The notes under the pieces: generated by a model
The model's input: only the letters and a program-made list of their open reading frames with translations
Told to the model about the DNA's origin: nothing
Database searches by the model: none
Shown here: piece by piece, positions 11,593 to 28,700 of the stretch
Layout: the number at the start of each line of letters is the position of its first letter
Numbering within the stretch: position 1 is the first letter of the stretch
Assembly (NCBI GenBank): GCA_030490835.1
Contig: CM059975.1
Coordinates: 5,979,579-6,043,578 of the forward strand
Length of the DNA stretch: 64,000 nt
Reading direction: 5' to 3'
Origin: Annona cherimola
Taxonomy: Eukaryota > Streptophyta > Magnoliopsida > Magnoliales > Annonaceae
Program-made: the position numbers and the translations under genes

Positions 11593-12060
11593 TTTACAAA
11601 TATATCTACAAAGTTGCACCAATATTGCATTTGTATTTTTAAGTTTGTCGAAATTATAAATATAACCATAAAATTTGCATAAAATTGGAAGTATGTCCCT
11701 TCAGTTAGGATGTCGTTAGATTTTGTTGTAAAATAACGAAAATCCCTTGAAAACAAGTAATACACTTTTAATGTTTCCAACTATTGTAGACGTATTTGCT
11801 AGTTCATTTATATACTTTTACTTATATTATTATTATAAATTTTGTTTACAAATATACTTACAATATATATAAAAATTACAGGTGTCTCATTTAACCTAAA
11901 GGGCGTTATTGTCATTTTTATGAAAAATCTACCAGCATCAAAACTTAAGGGCCACACTTGTAATTTTATGCAAACCTTATGAGTATATTGCAATTTTGGT
12001 AAATTTAAGGATATAAATGCAATATTGGTCAAACTTTGTAGACATATTTGTAAAAATTTC
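11593..12060. mobile_element. Fold-back element of about 470 bp
   Basis: The left arm (11593-11702, with ACAAATATATCTACAAAGTT) and the right arm (about 11950-12060, with AACTTTGTAGACATATTTGT) are imperfect reverse complements over about 110 bp around a 250-bp centre. It has no coding capacity, and the ends are not sharply defined. Confidence 0.6.
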
Positions 12061-12892
12061 AAAAAAAAAGTTCATACTTTCATTAAAAAATATTTTTCAT
12101 TCTTAAAAAATAATAACTTATTTCTTTCATTTTTAATACAACTTTTGTTGATCCTAATACACTTTTTTCCTTTTTGGATATATTTGCATCCCAAATTTTC
12201 ATTTCATACAAACTCTCAATTACGTCCTATTCCATTCAACAATGTAATCATCAACACGCCCCAAGATGACGAAACTATGCAGCATTATTGTAACCGGGTG
12301 ACACACATGTTTGATTAAAATAGGATGAATTATTTTAAGGATAAGGCTTAGTTTTTATATCGTGGAATCTTTGCTTTGCTGATAAAAGCTGTTACGTCAC
12401 TATGCCAAACCTGAGGAGTTGAGGCTTTGTTTGTCAATGAGAGAGAGAGAGAGAATCACCAGATGACATCCGATAACAAACTTTTTCATTAAAAAAAAAA
12501 TTAAAATTTTCCTTCCTAGCAATCCGTAGAAGTCATCGTCCGTGTGGAATCTACAGATGAGATCTAACTCGAAGACGGAATTTTCTAAAGAACCTCATTT
12601 TATTTTATTCACGTTGCGGACGAGGCCCTCTAAGTGTTTTTCTAATGGTCGCAGATCGAAACATACCTGCGGTCCCGATTTGCCAACCAATGAACGACAC
12701 GATGCGGGCGCGTTTTGCTTACGAGGTGCAGAGATTCTGTGATCAGTTTGAACTGGAAACGACGACTTTTGGGATGATAAGGTAATGAATATGTATTAGT
12801 TCATATTTGAAACGTAAAAAATTATATTATAAATAAAAATGTTTTAAATATTGAAAAAACTATCTTAAGAACCAGAATATATATATATATAT

Positions 12893-13447
12893 AGGATTTG
12901 TTTCTGTGCAGTCGTTGCAGTCCGCTGTAAAATGGGCCCCACACATATTAGATCGTAATGAAACTTTATAAATCATTTATCCATATAAAAATCATACTTT
13001 AGACGGTTTAGATGTTGAAAATACCACTTTAAACTTAATATTTACATTAAACTATTTTATTACGTTGATTTTGCACCATTTTAAGATGGCGATCACACAC
13101 ATATTGGGAAATGATCCAGTGCATGCGACTGCACCGTGCAGTCCATGCACTGCGGGCCCCACCTGATCATTTTCCATTAATCCACCCACCCATTGTATTT
13201 AGAATTATTCACTTTATTATTATACTAATTTTCATCCAAATTCAACATGTGTGTAGTCTCCATCTTAAAATGGTGCAAAATCGACGTAATAAAATAGTTT
13301 AATGTAAATATCAAGTTTAAAGTGGTTTTTTCAACATCTAAACCGTCTAAAGTATGATTTATATATGGATAAATGAGTGTATAAAGTTTCATTACAATCT
13401 AATATGTGTGGGGTCCATTTTACAGCGGACTGCACAGGATCGGTTCT
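12893..13447. mobile_element. Fold-back element inserted in a TA microsatellite (first of a pair)
   Basis: Arms at about 12917-13095 and 13257-13433 are reverse complements (outer motif CTGCARTCCGCTGTAAAATG; inner motif GTTTAATGTAAATATYAAG). The loop holds a smaller GCAGTGCATG/CATGCACTGC palindrome. TA repeats flank both ends (12877-12892 and 13448-13463). The layout is that of a microsatellite-targeting MITE. Confidence 0.75.
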
Positions 13448-13463
13448 CTATATATATATATAT

Positions 13464-13795
13464 GAGAGTTGTTCCGGTGCAGTGACGCTGCACCGGAACA
13501 GCGGTGCAGTAGCCCAAAAATAGGCCCCACATGATCATGAAATCATGATCTACTTCACCCATTGTATTTAGAATAATGTATTTTATTACCATACCAATTT
13601 TCATCCCAATCAGATACTTCAAAGTTGTTATTTACATCGGATTTATACCATTTTCAGATGAGGGCCATATACATATCTGATTGGGATGAAAATTGGTATA
13701 GTAATAGAATACATTATTCTAAATACAATGGGTGGAGTAGATCATGATTTCATGATCATGTGGGGCCCATTTCAGCGATGCTGCACCAGAATAAA
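13464..13795. mobile_element. Young fold-back element next to the previous one
   Basis: The 94-bp arms 13523-13616 and 13674-13767 match as reverse complements with only three differences, around a 57-bp loop. Outer GCTGCACC motifs also face each other. It shares a TA-repeat border (13448-13463) with the preceding element and ends in TATATAT sequence. It is non-coding. Confidence 0.8.
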
Positions 13796-16462
13796 TATAT
13801 ATTGGATCATTTAGAACATCTAAGAATATACAAGGTAAGAGGTCATTTGCAAAAATAAATTCATCTTGTCAAGGCTCCATATATATTTAACAATATTACT
13901 AAGATAGTAGTTATAGATACAACGTTCCGGAAAATGGAAGATAAATTTATCTAGTCAAGCCTCCATTGATTCTAAATCATGTTTTAAAATTATTTAAATA
14001 CATCAACTATGCATGTACACCAATCCCAGATTTACCTTTTCCATGACGCACGTTAAAAGCTAGCGTTGGCAAATAGTTCACAGGGAAACGCAGTTATTCA
14101 AGATTCAGCGTCACCAGCTCCCCGAGAGGCCCTTCAAAGGTGTTATCTTTCTTTCCTCCCATCAGAGGCATATTGTCGATGATCTAATTCCAGATATGAC
14201 GAAATTCTATTTCTATTATGCTGAGTGCCGTGGCCGCTGTTTTAACAACAGGACCGGACGGTTGGACCGTGACCATGGTCCACATATCTTCCGGTTCGGT
14301 CAGCATGTGGCTTTCCAATTCCGCCAAAAAACATATAAACCCGTTTGAACCGCTAGTTGCACGCGAAAATCGGTTGAATTGTTCAACCAATATGCAAGCA
14401 GCAACGTATTTTATTCGAAAATTGTTCAACCAATTAGGTAAGATGCTTATTGTTGAACATATTTTATTTGAAAAATCGAAAATATTAAATTTAGTCTTTA
14501 ATAATTTATATTTTATTACATATATTTCATTTTATGCTTACAAAATATCATAATATATAATTATTTTATATTTTAAATAAATATAGAGTAAATAATAAGT
14601 TTCATATATTATAATTATTAACGTTAATGTTACAGTTAATAATAATTTGAACCACCGGTTGAAACGATCCAATCTGCAAGACATAACATGGTTGAATTTC
14701 CAGTTCAACTTTAAAAACATCAGCCTTTCATCTTCCCGTTATTTGGCATAAAATAATGTTAACATCACGTACCTTTTACCATTGTTGCATGTATATCTCA
14801 ATCATTTGAAGACAGACGCAGATTTCATACATCTGATTGCATTTAGCTTTGTTGCATCCGAGTGTAAATATCTATTCTTTTTATTTTTTTAAAATTTTTT
14901 ACACAATTATAAATTTGAGTGTATTTAATATGTTAATCAATTTTTACTATTTTTTAAAAAAATTTAAATTTTTAAAAAGTTTTTAAAATATGTGATATTT
15001 TTAGTAACTAATTTTCCTTCCACCACCAGAGAAGATCCGTCAAATACTGCACCCGTTCACGAGCATACCTCATGGCAGAGGTTACAATTTAGGTAGGGAC
15101 CAATGGACCGTGAGGTACTCATTGGTACCCGTCGAATCTAAGGAAAAATAACAAAGCTTTTTTATTTTATTTGATTTGGCCATAGCAGCAACCGCTGAAT
15201 GGCAACTGCAGGAGACGGGACTAGAAGCCCGGTCGGTGGGCAGGAAGCCCCCGTGCGAAACCAACCGCACTATGGGCAGGTTCGCCAAAGTTCTTTTTTC
15301 TTAAAAGCGCGGAATGGATGATCTGCTACGGTAACCGGCAATGTTGAGTTCGACTGGCCATGATGACAACCATGGCCGTGATTATTGAGAAAGATAGTGC
15401 CTAGGCGATGCACCAAAGTTTGTATTCATGTGACCCATTTTTAATTTAGACCATTAATGCCAAGTATCTTTTGGGGTTTTGCAAATATTTAACCTATGAA
15501 GAAATCGTCGTTAGTGACTTAAATATGATAGGTGACAGATCAGGTATTCATGGAATTTTTACTTGGTATATCGTATTTTTGAAACTTAGTGGTACATTCG
15601 GCATATAAGTCGAATATAGTATGTCCACTGGGGATAAACACTAATGCAAATTTAAAACGTTTTGAATCAATGATTTTATAATAAAAGATTATGGACATGT
15701 GAAAAAGAATATTCGACGTATTATGCATTATAGCTAGCAAAATGAAGTATTTTATTAGTGTTCTTTCATTTTTTAATCTATCGAGTGTTAAAAGCTTACT
15801 TATTTTTTGCTCCATTATTTATAACTGTTTTATAAATGTAATGTCGAATAATATAATGAATTTTGAAATATGTCAAATAATATGATGAATTTTGAAAATT
15901 ATGATATAAATTTCCCACACTCTTCCACAAATCGGAACGGTTCGGATTGGTCGTCCAAGCGATCGCATGGCCAAATAGAAAGACCGGAGGACGGTTGGTG
16001 ACACAATCCTCGACCGAGGTTGGTGCGCTGTATATTGGAGACTGGCTTCGTCCCGTCTCCTAACAACTCCATCACCTTATTGCAGCCTTACAGGCGAGTT
16101 GCGAGCAGAATTCGGAGTCCCACGCAGAAAGAGAATTGCGAGAGTGTCGGCGAGACAGACATGGAAAATCTTGTGATTCTATCCTCGCTCCCCGTTCGAT
16201 ACCTTCCCGCTGATCAGCACATCTCAACCGTTGTTTAGGTGCCTCCCGATTTCCTCCAACCAGGCAAGATGAATGTGGCGAAGTCGCAGGTCTGGCAGCC
16301 TTGCAAGAAGAAGAGGTCTTGAAAGGGCAGCTTCGCGAAGCAAGGCAACGCGGGGCTTATAGCAGATGTAGAAGGCTGAGCTGAGCGGCTTTGACGAAAG
16401 GAAGGCATATTGCAGATTCTTGGATCAAGGCTTCGGGGTTTTGGCGGAAGCAGGGAGAGAAG
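13796..16462. other. Intergenic DNA and 5' flank of the CIPK gene
   Basis: No gene is recognised. At 14250-14720 there are scattered AACCGGTT/GGTTGAA motifs that may be a degraded element, and a single-arm fragment of the CCGGGTGYA fold-back family lies at about 14857-15010. From about 15,950 the sequence becomes GC-richer and is probably promoter and 5' leader of the kinase. A 72-aa ORF at 16020-16238 could be an upstream ORF. Confidence 0.5.
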
Positions 16463-21891
<5,429 letters not shown>

Positions 21892-23096
21892 TGTTTAAGT
21901 CGATTCGTCTCAGGCAAAATCCATGCAGCATGATACCTATATGAGCTCATGTATTTGGCTTAACAATCAGCGACCTTATTGTCTGTCTGATACAACTACC
22001 AAGTAGATGCTTGGAGATCTGATTAAATGAGTTAGACCACAACATTTTTATAAACCGTGTTTAAATGTGTGTTTTGACAATAACATGGTGACATATGGTG
22101 GATTTGATGTTGGTTCATGATGAGACATAGGTGTGCTATGAAAAGTGAATTATTGAGAATTAACTTTCTCAAATATAAATGAACTATTTGAGTGTTATGT
22201 ATAATGAATGTTGAATTTGGAATGGAAAGAGTGAATTAATTGATTAGAATTTGTGAGTGCCGAACATGTCAATGACAGGAGTTATGTTACTGAAGGCATG
22301 ACAATGGTTATGTTGAATGGACATGGTTAGATCATGTTACTGCTTGGTTGATTGGATAAACCCTTTTCATGCAGGTTTCTGCAAATGCAACTAATTGCAT
22401 TTGTTGAGGTTTGTAATTAGTTGGCTAGAAGTACTTGACTTGCACTTTGGATGCAATCTTATGTCTGATTATTGTGAATGTTGATTTATAAATGTATAGA
22501 ATGTATGGTTTGTGAAATATGTTGAATGAACTCAAATCCGTTGAGCATGAATGGTGCTTTTGCCAAGAATGCGTCTATAGACAGATGTTTGGCAAGGATG
22601 CATTGATGGACAGGGATGCATCTCAACGACATCGTTTGAATGGATGTGTGAAATTGCAAAAATAATATATATTCTACTCCTTGTTTTGCAGGGTCACTAT
22701 GTCCTGATGAGGAATCTTTTACCTTGATGATTCTGGCTCCATTAAGTAATGTATAAGTTGAAGCTATGCGTGGACATATATAATTGTGTTCGGACTTGAT
22801 TTTGTGTGGTTTCTTGCTAATCCGGATGGTTTAAGTTTTGATTTGACAATAAACATGGTTTGAATGAGTGGTAATAATACAAAAATGTTTCATTTGTTTT
22901 GACCTTACTAATAACTTGATTTATTACGAAAAATGTTTGAAAAATAAAAAAAATGTTGTCTCACATAACGGTTAATAACTACAAAAAACGTCTATGGTTT
23001 TTATGGAAAACATCAAATGTTATAGAAACAATAAAAATGTTGAAAGTCGTTTGTCCGGTAAAATTTTCGAAGTGTGCATTAAATATTGGATCGCGA
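21892..23096. other. 3' flank of CIPK gene, no gene seen
   Basis: Probable 3' UTR followed by AT-rich sequence. I see no further ORF of substance and no clear transposon ends. Confidence 0.5.
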
Positions 23097-23450
23097 TATA
23101 ATGCATCCGGGTGCAATAAGCTTTAGTGTACTTGGGTGCATTAAACCCATGTTAACCTATATTTTTTATTTTATTTTGAAACTTTTTTATACAATTGTTA
23201 ATCTAAGTGTATTTAACATGTGTATTAATTTTTACCATTTTGGGAGTATTTTAGATATTTATTTTTAATTTTTGAAAATAAATTATCTAAAATGCAACTG
23301 ATTTTAAAAGATAAAAAATAAATATCTAAAATACTTCAAAAATAGTAAAAATTGATGCACATATTAAATACACTTAGATTAACACTTGTATAAAAAAAAT
23401 TTCAAAAAAAAAATAGGTTAATGCATCCGGGTGCACTGAGCAGTGCATTA
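23097..23450. mobile_element. Fold-back MITE, CCGGGTGYA family, full copy
   Basis: TGCATCCGGGTGCA occurs at both ends in direct orientation (about 23102 and 23421), and arms of about 140 bp between them are reverse complements (ACAATTGTTAATCTAAGTG versus CACTTAGATTAACACTTGT). Best-preserved member of the family seen at 10985. Confidence 0.7.
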
Positions 23451-25467
23451 AATCGGGGTCCTTAAATATCAACTATTCTGTACGAAAACATCTGTAGTTT
23501 TTTGAGAAACGTCATCTGTTTTCAATTAGCATGGTTGACTGAGTCATCTATTTTCAACATCTAAATTTATAAAATATCATTATTATGTTAATAAATAATT
23601 TTATAAAATATTGTTATATTTTAATGTGTATGAATATAGATAAGAATTTTTATAATTTACAGATGAATATATATTTTTTAAGTAAATGAGACCTTAAGTT
23701 ATTTTTAATTTGGATGAAACTTAAGTCGCCTAGATAAACAAATAATGCTAAATATAATAAGAGTGAATTTCTTATCATCATCTAGGTAAACAAAAATGAA
23801 TTAGTTAACCACTTCTATGTAGTCTATGGGACTTATCTTTATTCATTTTATAATTGAATTTATATTATATTATAAAATTCGTTTTATTATAATATTTAAT
23901 CCAATCAATTCAGTCTAGTCGATGACAAACTATACTCCTTTTACACATAAGCATATCTTGTGAATCCCGGCGTATCCCGATTGCTTCACGTGCTGGGTTT
24001 CAAGCCATAATCCAAGGTTAGTTGGGAAAAAAGAAAAAAAAAACTTAATTTTCCCTGCGTGAACGTCTCACCGTGAGGAATATCCATAGCCAATTGATCC
24101 ACTTGATTTTTTTATAAACTACTCATTACGATTGGTAATATTTATTGAACCCTTATCTTTTACGGTTCTATAAGATAGAAAATTAAAGAAGTGCTGTTAT
24201 GTTTAAAAATTTAAAATAAATACTTGAAAATATTTAAAAATGGTAAAACTTAATTTATAAATTTAATACACGTAAATTTACTTATCTATGAAAAAATGTC
24301 ATACCTCGGGCCGTAAAAGATTATACGGCATATTTATTTAATACCAATAAGACATGAAAATGGGAAAATGGGTTTCTTACCCGGGTGTATGGAAATGTCC
24401 ACGCTCTCCTTTGCTTTTCAAATTAATTTTTTAAAATGTAAGCTATTTATCGTCTTTGTTGATAAGTATTTCTTTGTGACGTCAAGAATCACTTCGACTA
24501 GAAACTTAAATATTTTAAATTTTTAACACTTTCATGAAAGTAAATATATAGCTATTAAAATTTAAAAACGAAGATATAATATGAAATTTTTTTAATATAT
24601 TTGATTTTTGGCGCCATAAACAAAGACACATGTATGAATCTTATAAATGATTTAGATATTAAAATTTATTTGAAGAACCCGAGGGGTGCATGGGCACATT
24701 AATTGCATTAGATCATAATCCATGAAAAGCCATCTTTTTTTTCTTTTTCTTTTTTGAAGCAAACATGAAAAGTCATCTTGATTGTCAAATTTTTACTAAA
24801 AAAAATACTAAAACGTAATGCGTTGCTCGGATTTATCAAAAGTCGTATGGTTTGCAAATTGCAAAAAGCCAAGAGGTTGCCCTCTAGGAATCGGTTGCTC
24901 TGTAGCGGAACCTAATATAAAATGATACATCCTCTGGTTTGGAGTTCACTGCTTGGCCGAAAGTAACGCCGTAGCGGATACGGGCCAAGGCGGGGACATG
25001 GTTGTCAAGCACGGTGCAAATAAGTTGGATTGGCAACATCTTTGATCTCAGGCATCCGAGAAAACGAAAATTTTAATTGACTATTCCTCATGTTTTAAAA
25101 AAAATAAATAATTTGAGCTTATACAATGTTAATCATGGTAGCGAATTACAAAAGCAATAAAATGGGAAACGAAAAAACACCAATGGAATTGGGTGAGATC
25201 GCATCTTTGGCAAGGAAATAAATGCCAGTGTTTACAAAGAGAAGCTAGTGACTAATATATACACTAGGTTACAATTGCTGTAGCATTGGTGTGTTTTGGA
25301 TTTCCTCAAATAGAAAAAAAATATTAAAAAAAAATAAAGTATCCGATGTAGGTGAAATCCCATCTCCACGGAAGAAGAGATTCAGACGCAGTCGATATGG
25401 TGAGTAGTCCAATGCGTTTGGGTTCCATCCACAATTTGCTTGCCTGACAATGATCTTTGATGCCAGT
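23451..25467. other. AT-rich intergenic DNA
   Basis: No gene, RNA gene or clean transposon terminus was found. The last few hundred bases are probably the downstream flank of the IF-2 gene, which ends at 25468 on the minus strand. Confidence 0.5.
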
Positions 25468-25762
25468 TCACACAATTCTGGTTCCTGCCAATGCGGCTGC
25501 CATTGTGACAGACGCCTCTTCCAAAGTCCGATTCTTCTTTACTGTGTTGAATACTTCTATAAGATCACCTTCTTCCCAATCATCGAAACCATCAACGCCA
25601 ATACCACACTCCAGCCCAGCGTCGACCTGCCAAATGGAGGGCGAGACAGGATTTTAATTGAGAACCAACAAGGGAAAAAAATGGAGAAAAAAGGGTAAAT
25701 TCGGATGTTTATATATTTTCAAGCTTTGCGGATAGGGGAGAGGATGGCAAAACCAAATTATA

Positions 25763-25794
<32 letters not shown>

Positions 25795-28700
25795 CTCTGA
25801 AAGGGAAATGCTTAGCAGCTTAAACCATTCATGAGCAGGGAATTGGCATGCACACACGTGTCAGGCTTGCCCCGCTCTAATTCATCAAACAAGCAGAATA
25901 GCAGTCAGCTAGCAAATTTTTCCAGACAAGTCAACTATCATGCAACAACACCTGCCCGGCATCATGCAATTAAGTTGTGCATTCCTCACTTTCATGAGTT
26001 CAGTTCACTTTCACCCTTTAGTCAAGGGAGTACGCTGATCAATTTTTGAATCAATGAAGAAGCTCCATGACTGATGAGAATGCAAAGTATCCCAACATCT
26101 CAGACTCTATAGGACCATTCATAGCATATCATGAGATTTCTAGTGCAACAGTTGCGGAAATTAGATTTTTTTCTTTTTTCTCTTTTCGGCATACCTCTTT
26201 GACTGCTTCCTTCACCTGCCTCAAAGAATCCATAGTGCCACTATAAACAGTCTTTCCCTTTCGGATGATCTGGAGGCCACAGTCCTTCACAACCTTTCCT
26301 TCCGTCACCATGCATCCAGCAACCTTTCTGCTGCCACTGGTGAATACTGCTCTAACTTCTGCAGAGCCAGTTGGTGTTTTTTCCTGAATAACCCATCGAT
26401 GGGGCATTGTTAAAAGAAAGCCTTGAATGTAATCGCCCATGAAAACCACATGACTACAAAATTGAGAAGTTATGAAAAGAAAATGTAGTTGCAAGCCAAA
26501 ATAAGGGGGGGAAATTGAGCATTTACAACAAGGAGATATTCCAATATTAGCTGAGTAAATTTAAATGCAAGGTAAAAGGATCTGATCCAGAATGATCTGC
26601 AGTATAGCTCACCTCAATAGGGTCCAATAGCCCTTCCATTGCATTTCGCATTTCATCGATAAGTTCGTAAATGATTCTATATGTCTTAATTTCAACACCC
26701 TTTTTATCTGCATGGCTCTTTACCGGACCTGGAACTTTGACGTTGAACCCAAATATGATAGCCTTACTTTCGGTGGCAACAGCTAAATCGACATCACTCA
26801 TGCTTACATCCCCTGGAGCCTGCAGCAAGAATCTTAGCATGATGTTATCCTGAGGGAGCACCTTAAGGGCTTGTCTGACGGCCTCAATTGATCCCTGAGA
26901 ATGATAGAGAGGTTTCAACTAAGACAAAATGTTGGGTAACTCTTGAGCATAAAGAAGAAGAATATAAGGAAGCATTCTGATGTAACCAAACAGCAAATGG
27001 AGGAAATTTTAAGGCTGAAAAACCCATAATTCATGTATGATGAAACATGTAAAAATGAGCCTCATAACACAACTCTCCATCTTCTTGCTATATACCAAAT
27101 TATGGCAAACCACTCATCATGGCACTGGCCTTAAAAACTGGAAATTAAGATATATCTTTAGGAAGATTGACAAATGGAACACATGTAATGGTGGTATAAG
27201 GTCAGTTAGTTTTCAGTGCAAGTCAAACAGAACAAAAATAAAAATATACCTGGACATCGACTTTCAGGATTAGATTCAACTCATGCACATCCAAACCAGG
27301 CTGCTTTCCTCTTCTTGATGCTGCAGAGGCAAGGGATGAGAGTGTGACCTTCCGCTCCCCAACCTTTGCATACATCCGCTCAACTCTTAATACTTCAGCT
27401 TTAGCATCTGCCTTTTTGCGTGCAATGTCTAGGGAATCAACAACCTCAAATTCGTCACCAGCAACTGGAACATTGTTTAACCCAATGACCTGCAGCATAA
27501 TATATAAGACATGATAATGGTATAATAACATTATAAAATCAAAAAACAAAAAGGGTAAAGAGGTATGTGCATTTTCCATGGAAACACGGGGAGAAACTCA
27601 TGCATAGCAAGGTCTGCTAAACAATTTTTTAGGACGACTTTGTGTAGGATGTGCTAAACAATTTTTTAACAGGACTCTGTGCTCAGAAATTTTCACTAGT
27701 ACTAGAAAACTGGTAGCAGGGGAAAGCACGTCTGGAAGGGGGAAAAACAGAAGGAAAACACAAACCTGGACAGCAGTGGATGGTCCAGCTTCATTAACTT
27801 GACTCCCCCTGTCATCAAACAAAGCTCGCACCTGTTCATGTGAGCAACAAATAAGAATGATGAGATACAACAAACTCAAACTTAAGTGCGTAAATTCTAA
27901 AGTCATCGACAAAAATATTATGGATAGTATGGCACGACTAATCTTGTCGAAGATTAACTATGTTGGAATCATTATCCTTGACCAACCTTTCCAAAAGCTT
28001 CACCACAAACCACTATGTCGCCCCTTCTAATTGTGCCATTCTGGACAATAAATGTGGCTACAGGCCCTTTTGATTTATCAAGGCTTGCCTCAATAACAGT
28101 GCCCTTTGCATTCCTATGAGGATTTGCTTTCAACTCTTGCAACTACAAAATCAAGACAGGCAAAGGCTTAGAATCTTTGTATATAAATACTAAAGAAAGC
28201 AGCAAGAAGAAAGGAGGTGTGCAACCAATTCAAAGCAAAAAATACCAGACATATAAAATTTTCTTAGACTATCTTCACTATCTGATATACCTCAGCAATC
28301 AGCATGACAGTTTCCAGCAAAACATCGACATTCTCCCCATTTAGAGCACTGATCTGAATGAAGTGAAAAGAGTATCAGAACCTACTGAGACATTTTAAGT
28401 ATCATGCATGTACTTAAAATTTGCTTTCCCTATGTTAAAGAGGAGAAAACAACCGGAACCATAGGGGTATCACCACCCCAGTCTTCTGGCATTAAGCCAA
28501 CTGAAGAAAGTTCTTGCATAACTCGGTCAGGACTAGCTCCATCCTTATCTATCTGGAAAGACATCAAAGGTCTAGGTAAGTGTTAGCAAATATCAACACA
28601 ATAGACGACAAAATTGCTCAGGACACACCTTATTTATAGCTACTACAATTGGAACCCCAGCTGCTTTGGCATGAGCAATGGCCTCATTTGTCTGGGGGCG

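Noticed and set aside
14218..14553. 111-aa plus-strand ORF
   Set aside because: Overlaps a degraded AACCGGTT-motif region that looks transposon-derived; no family resemblance.
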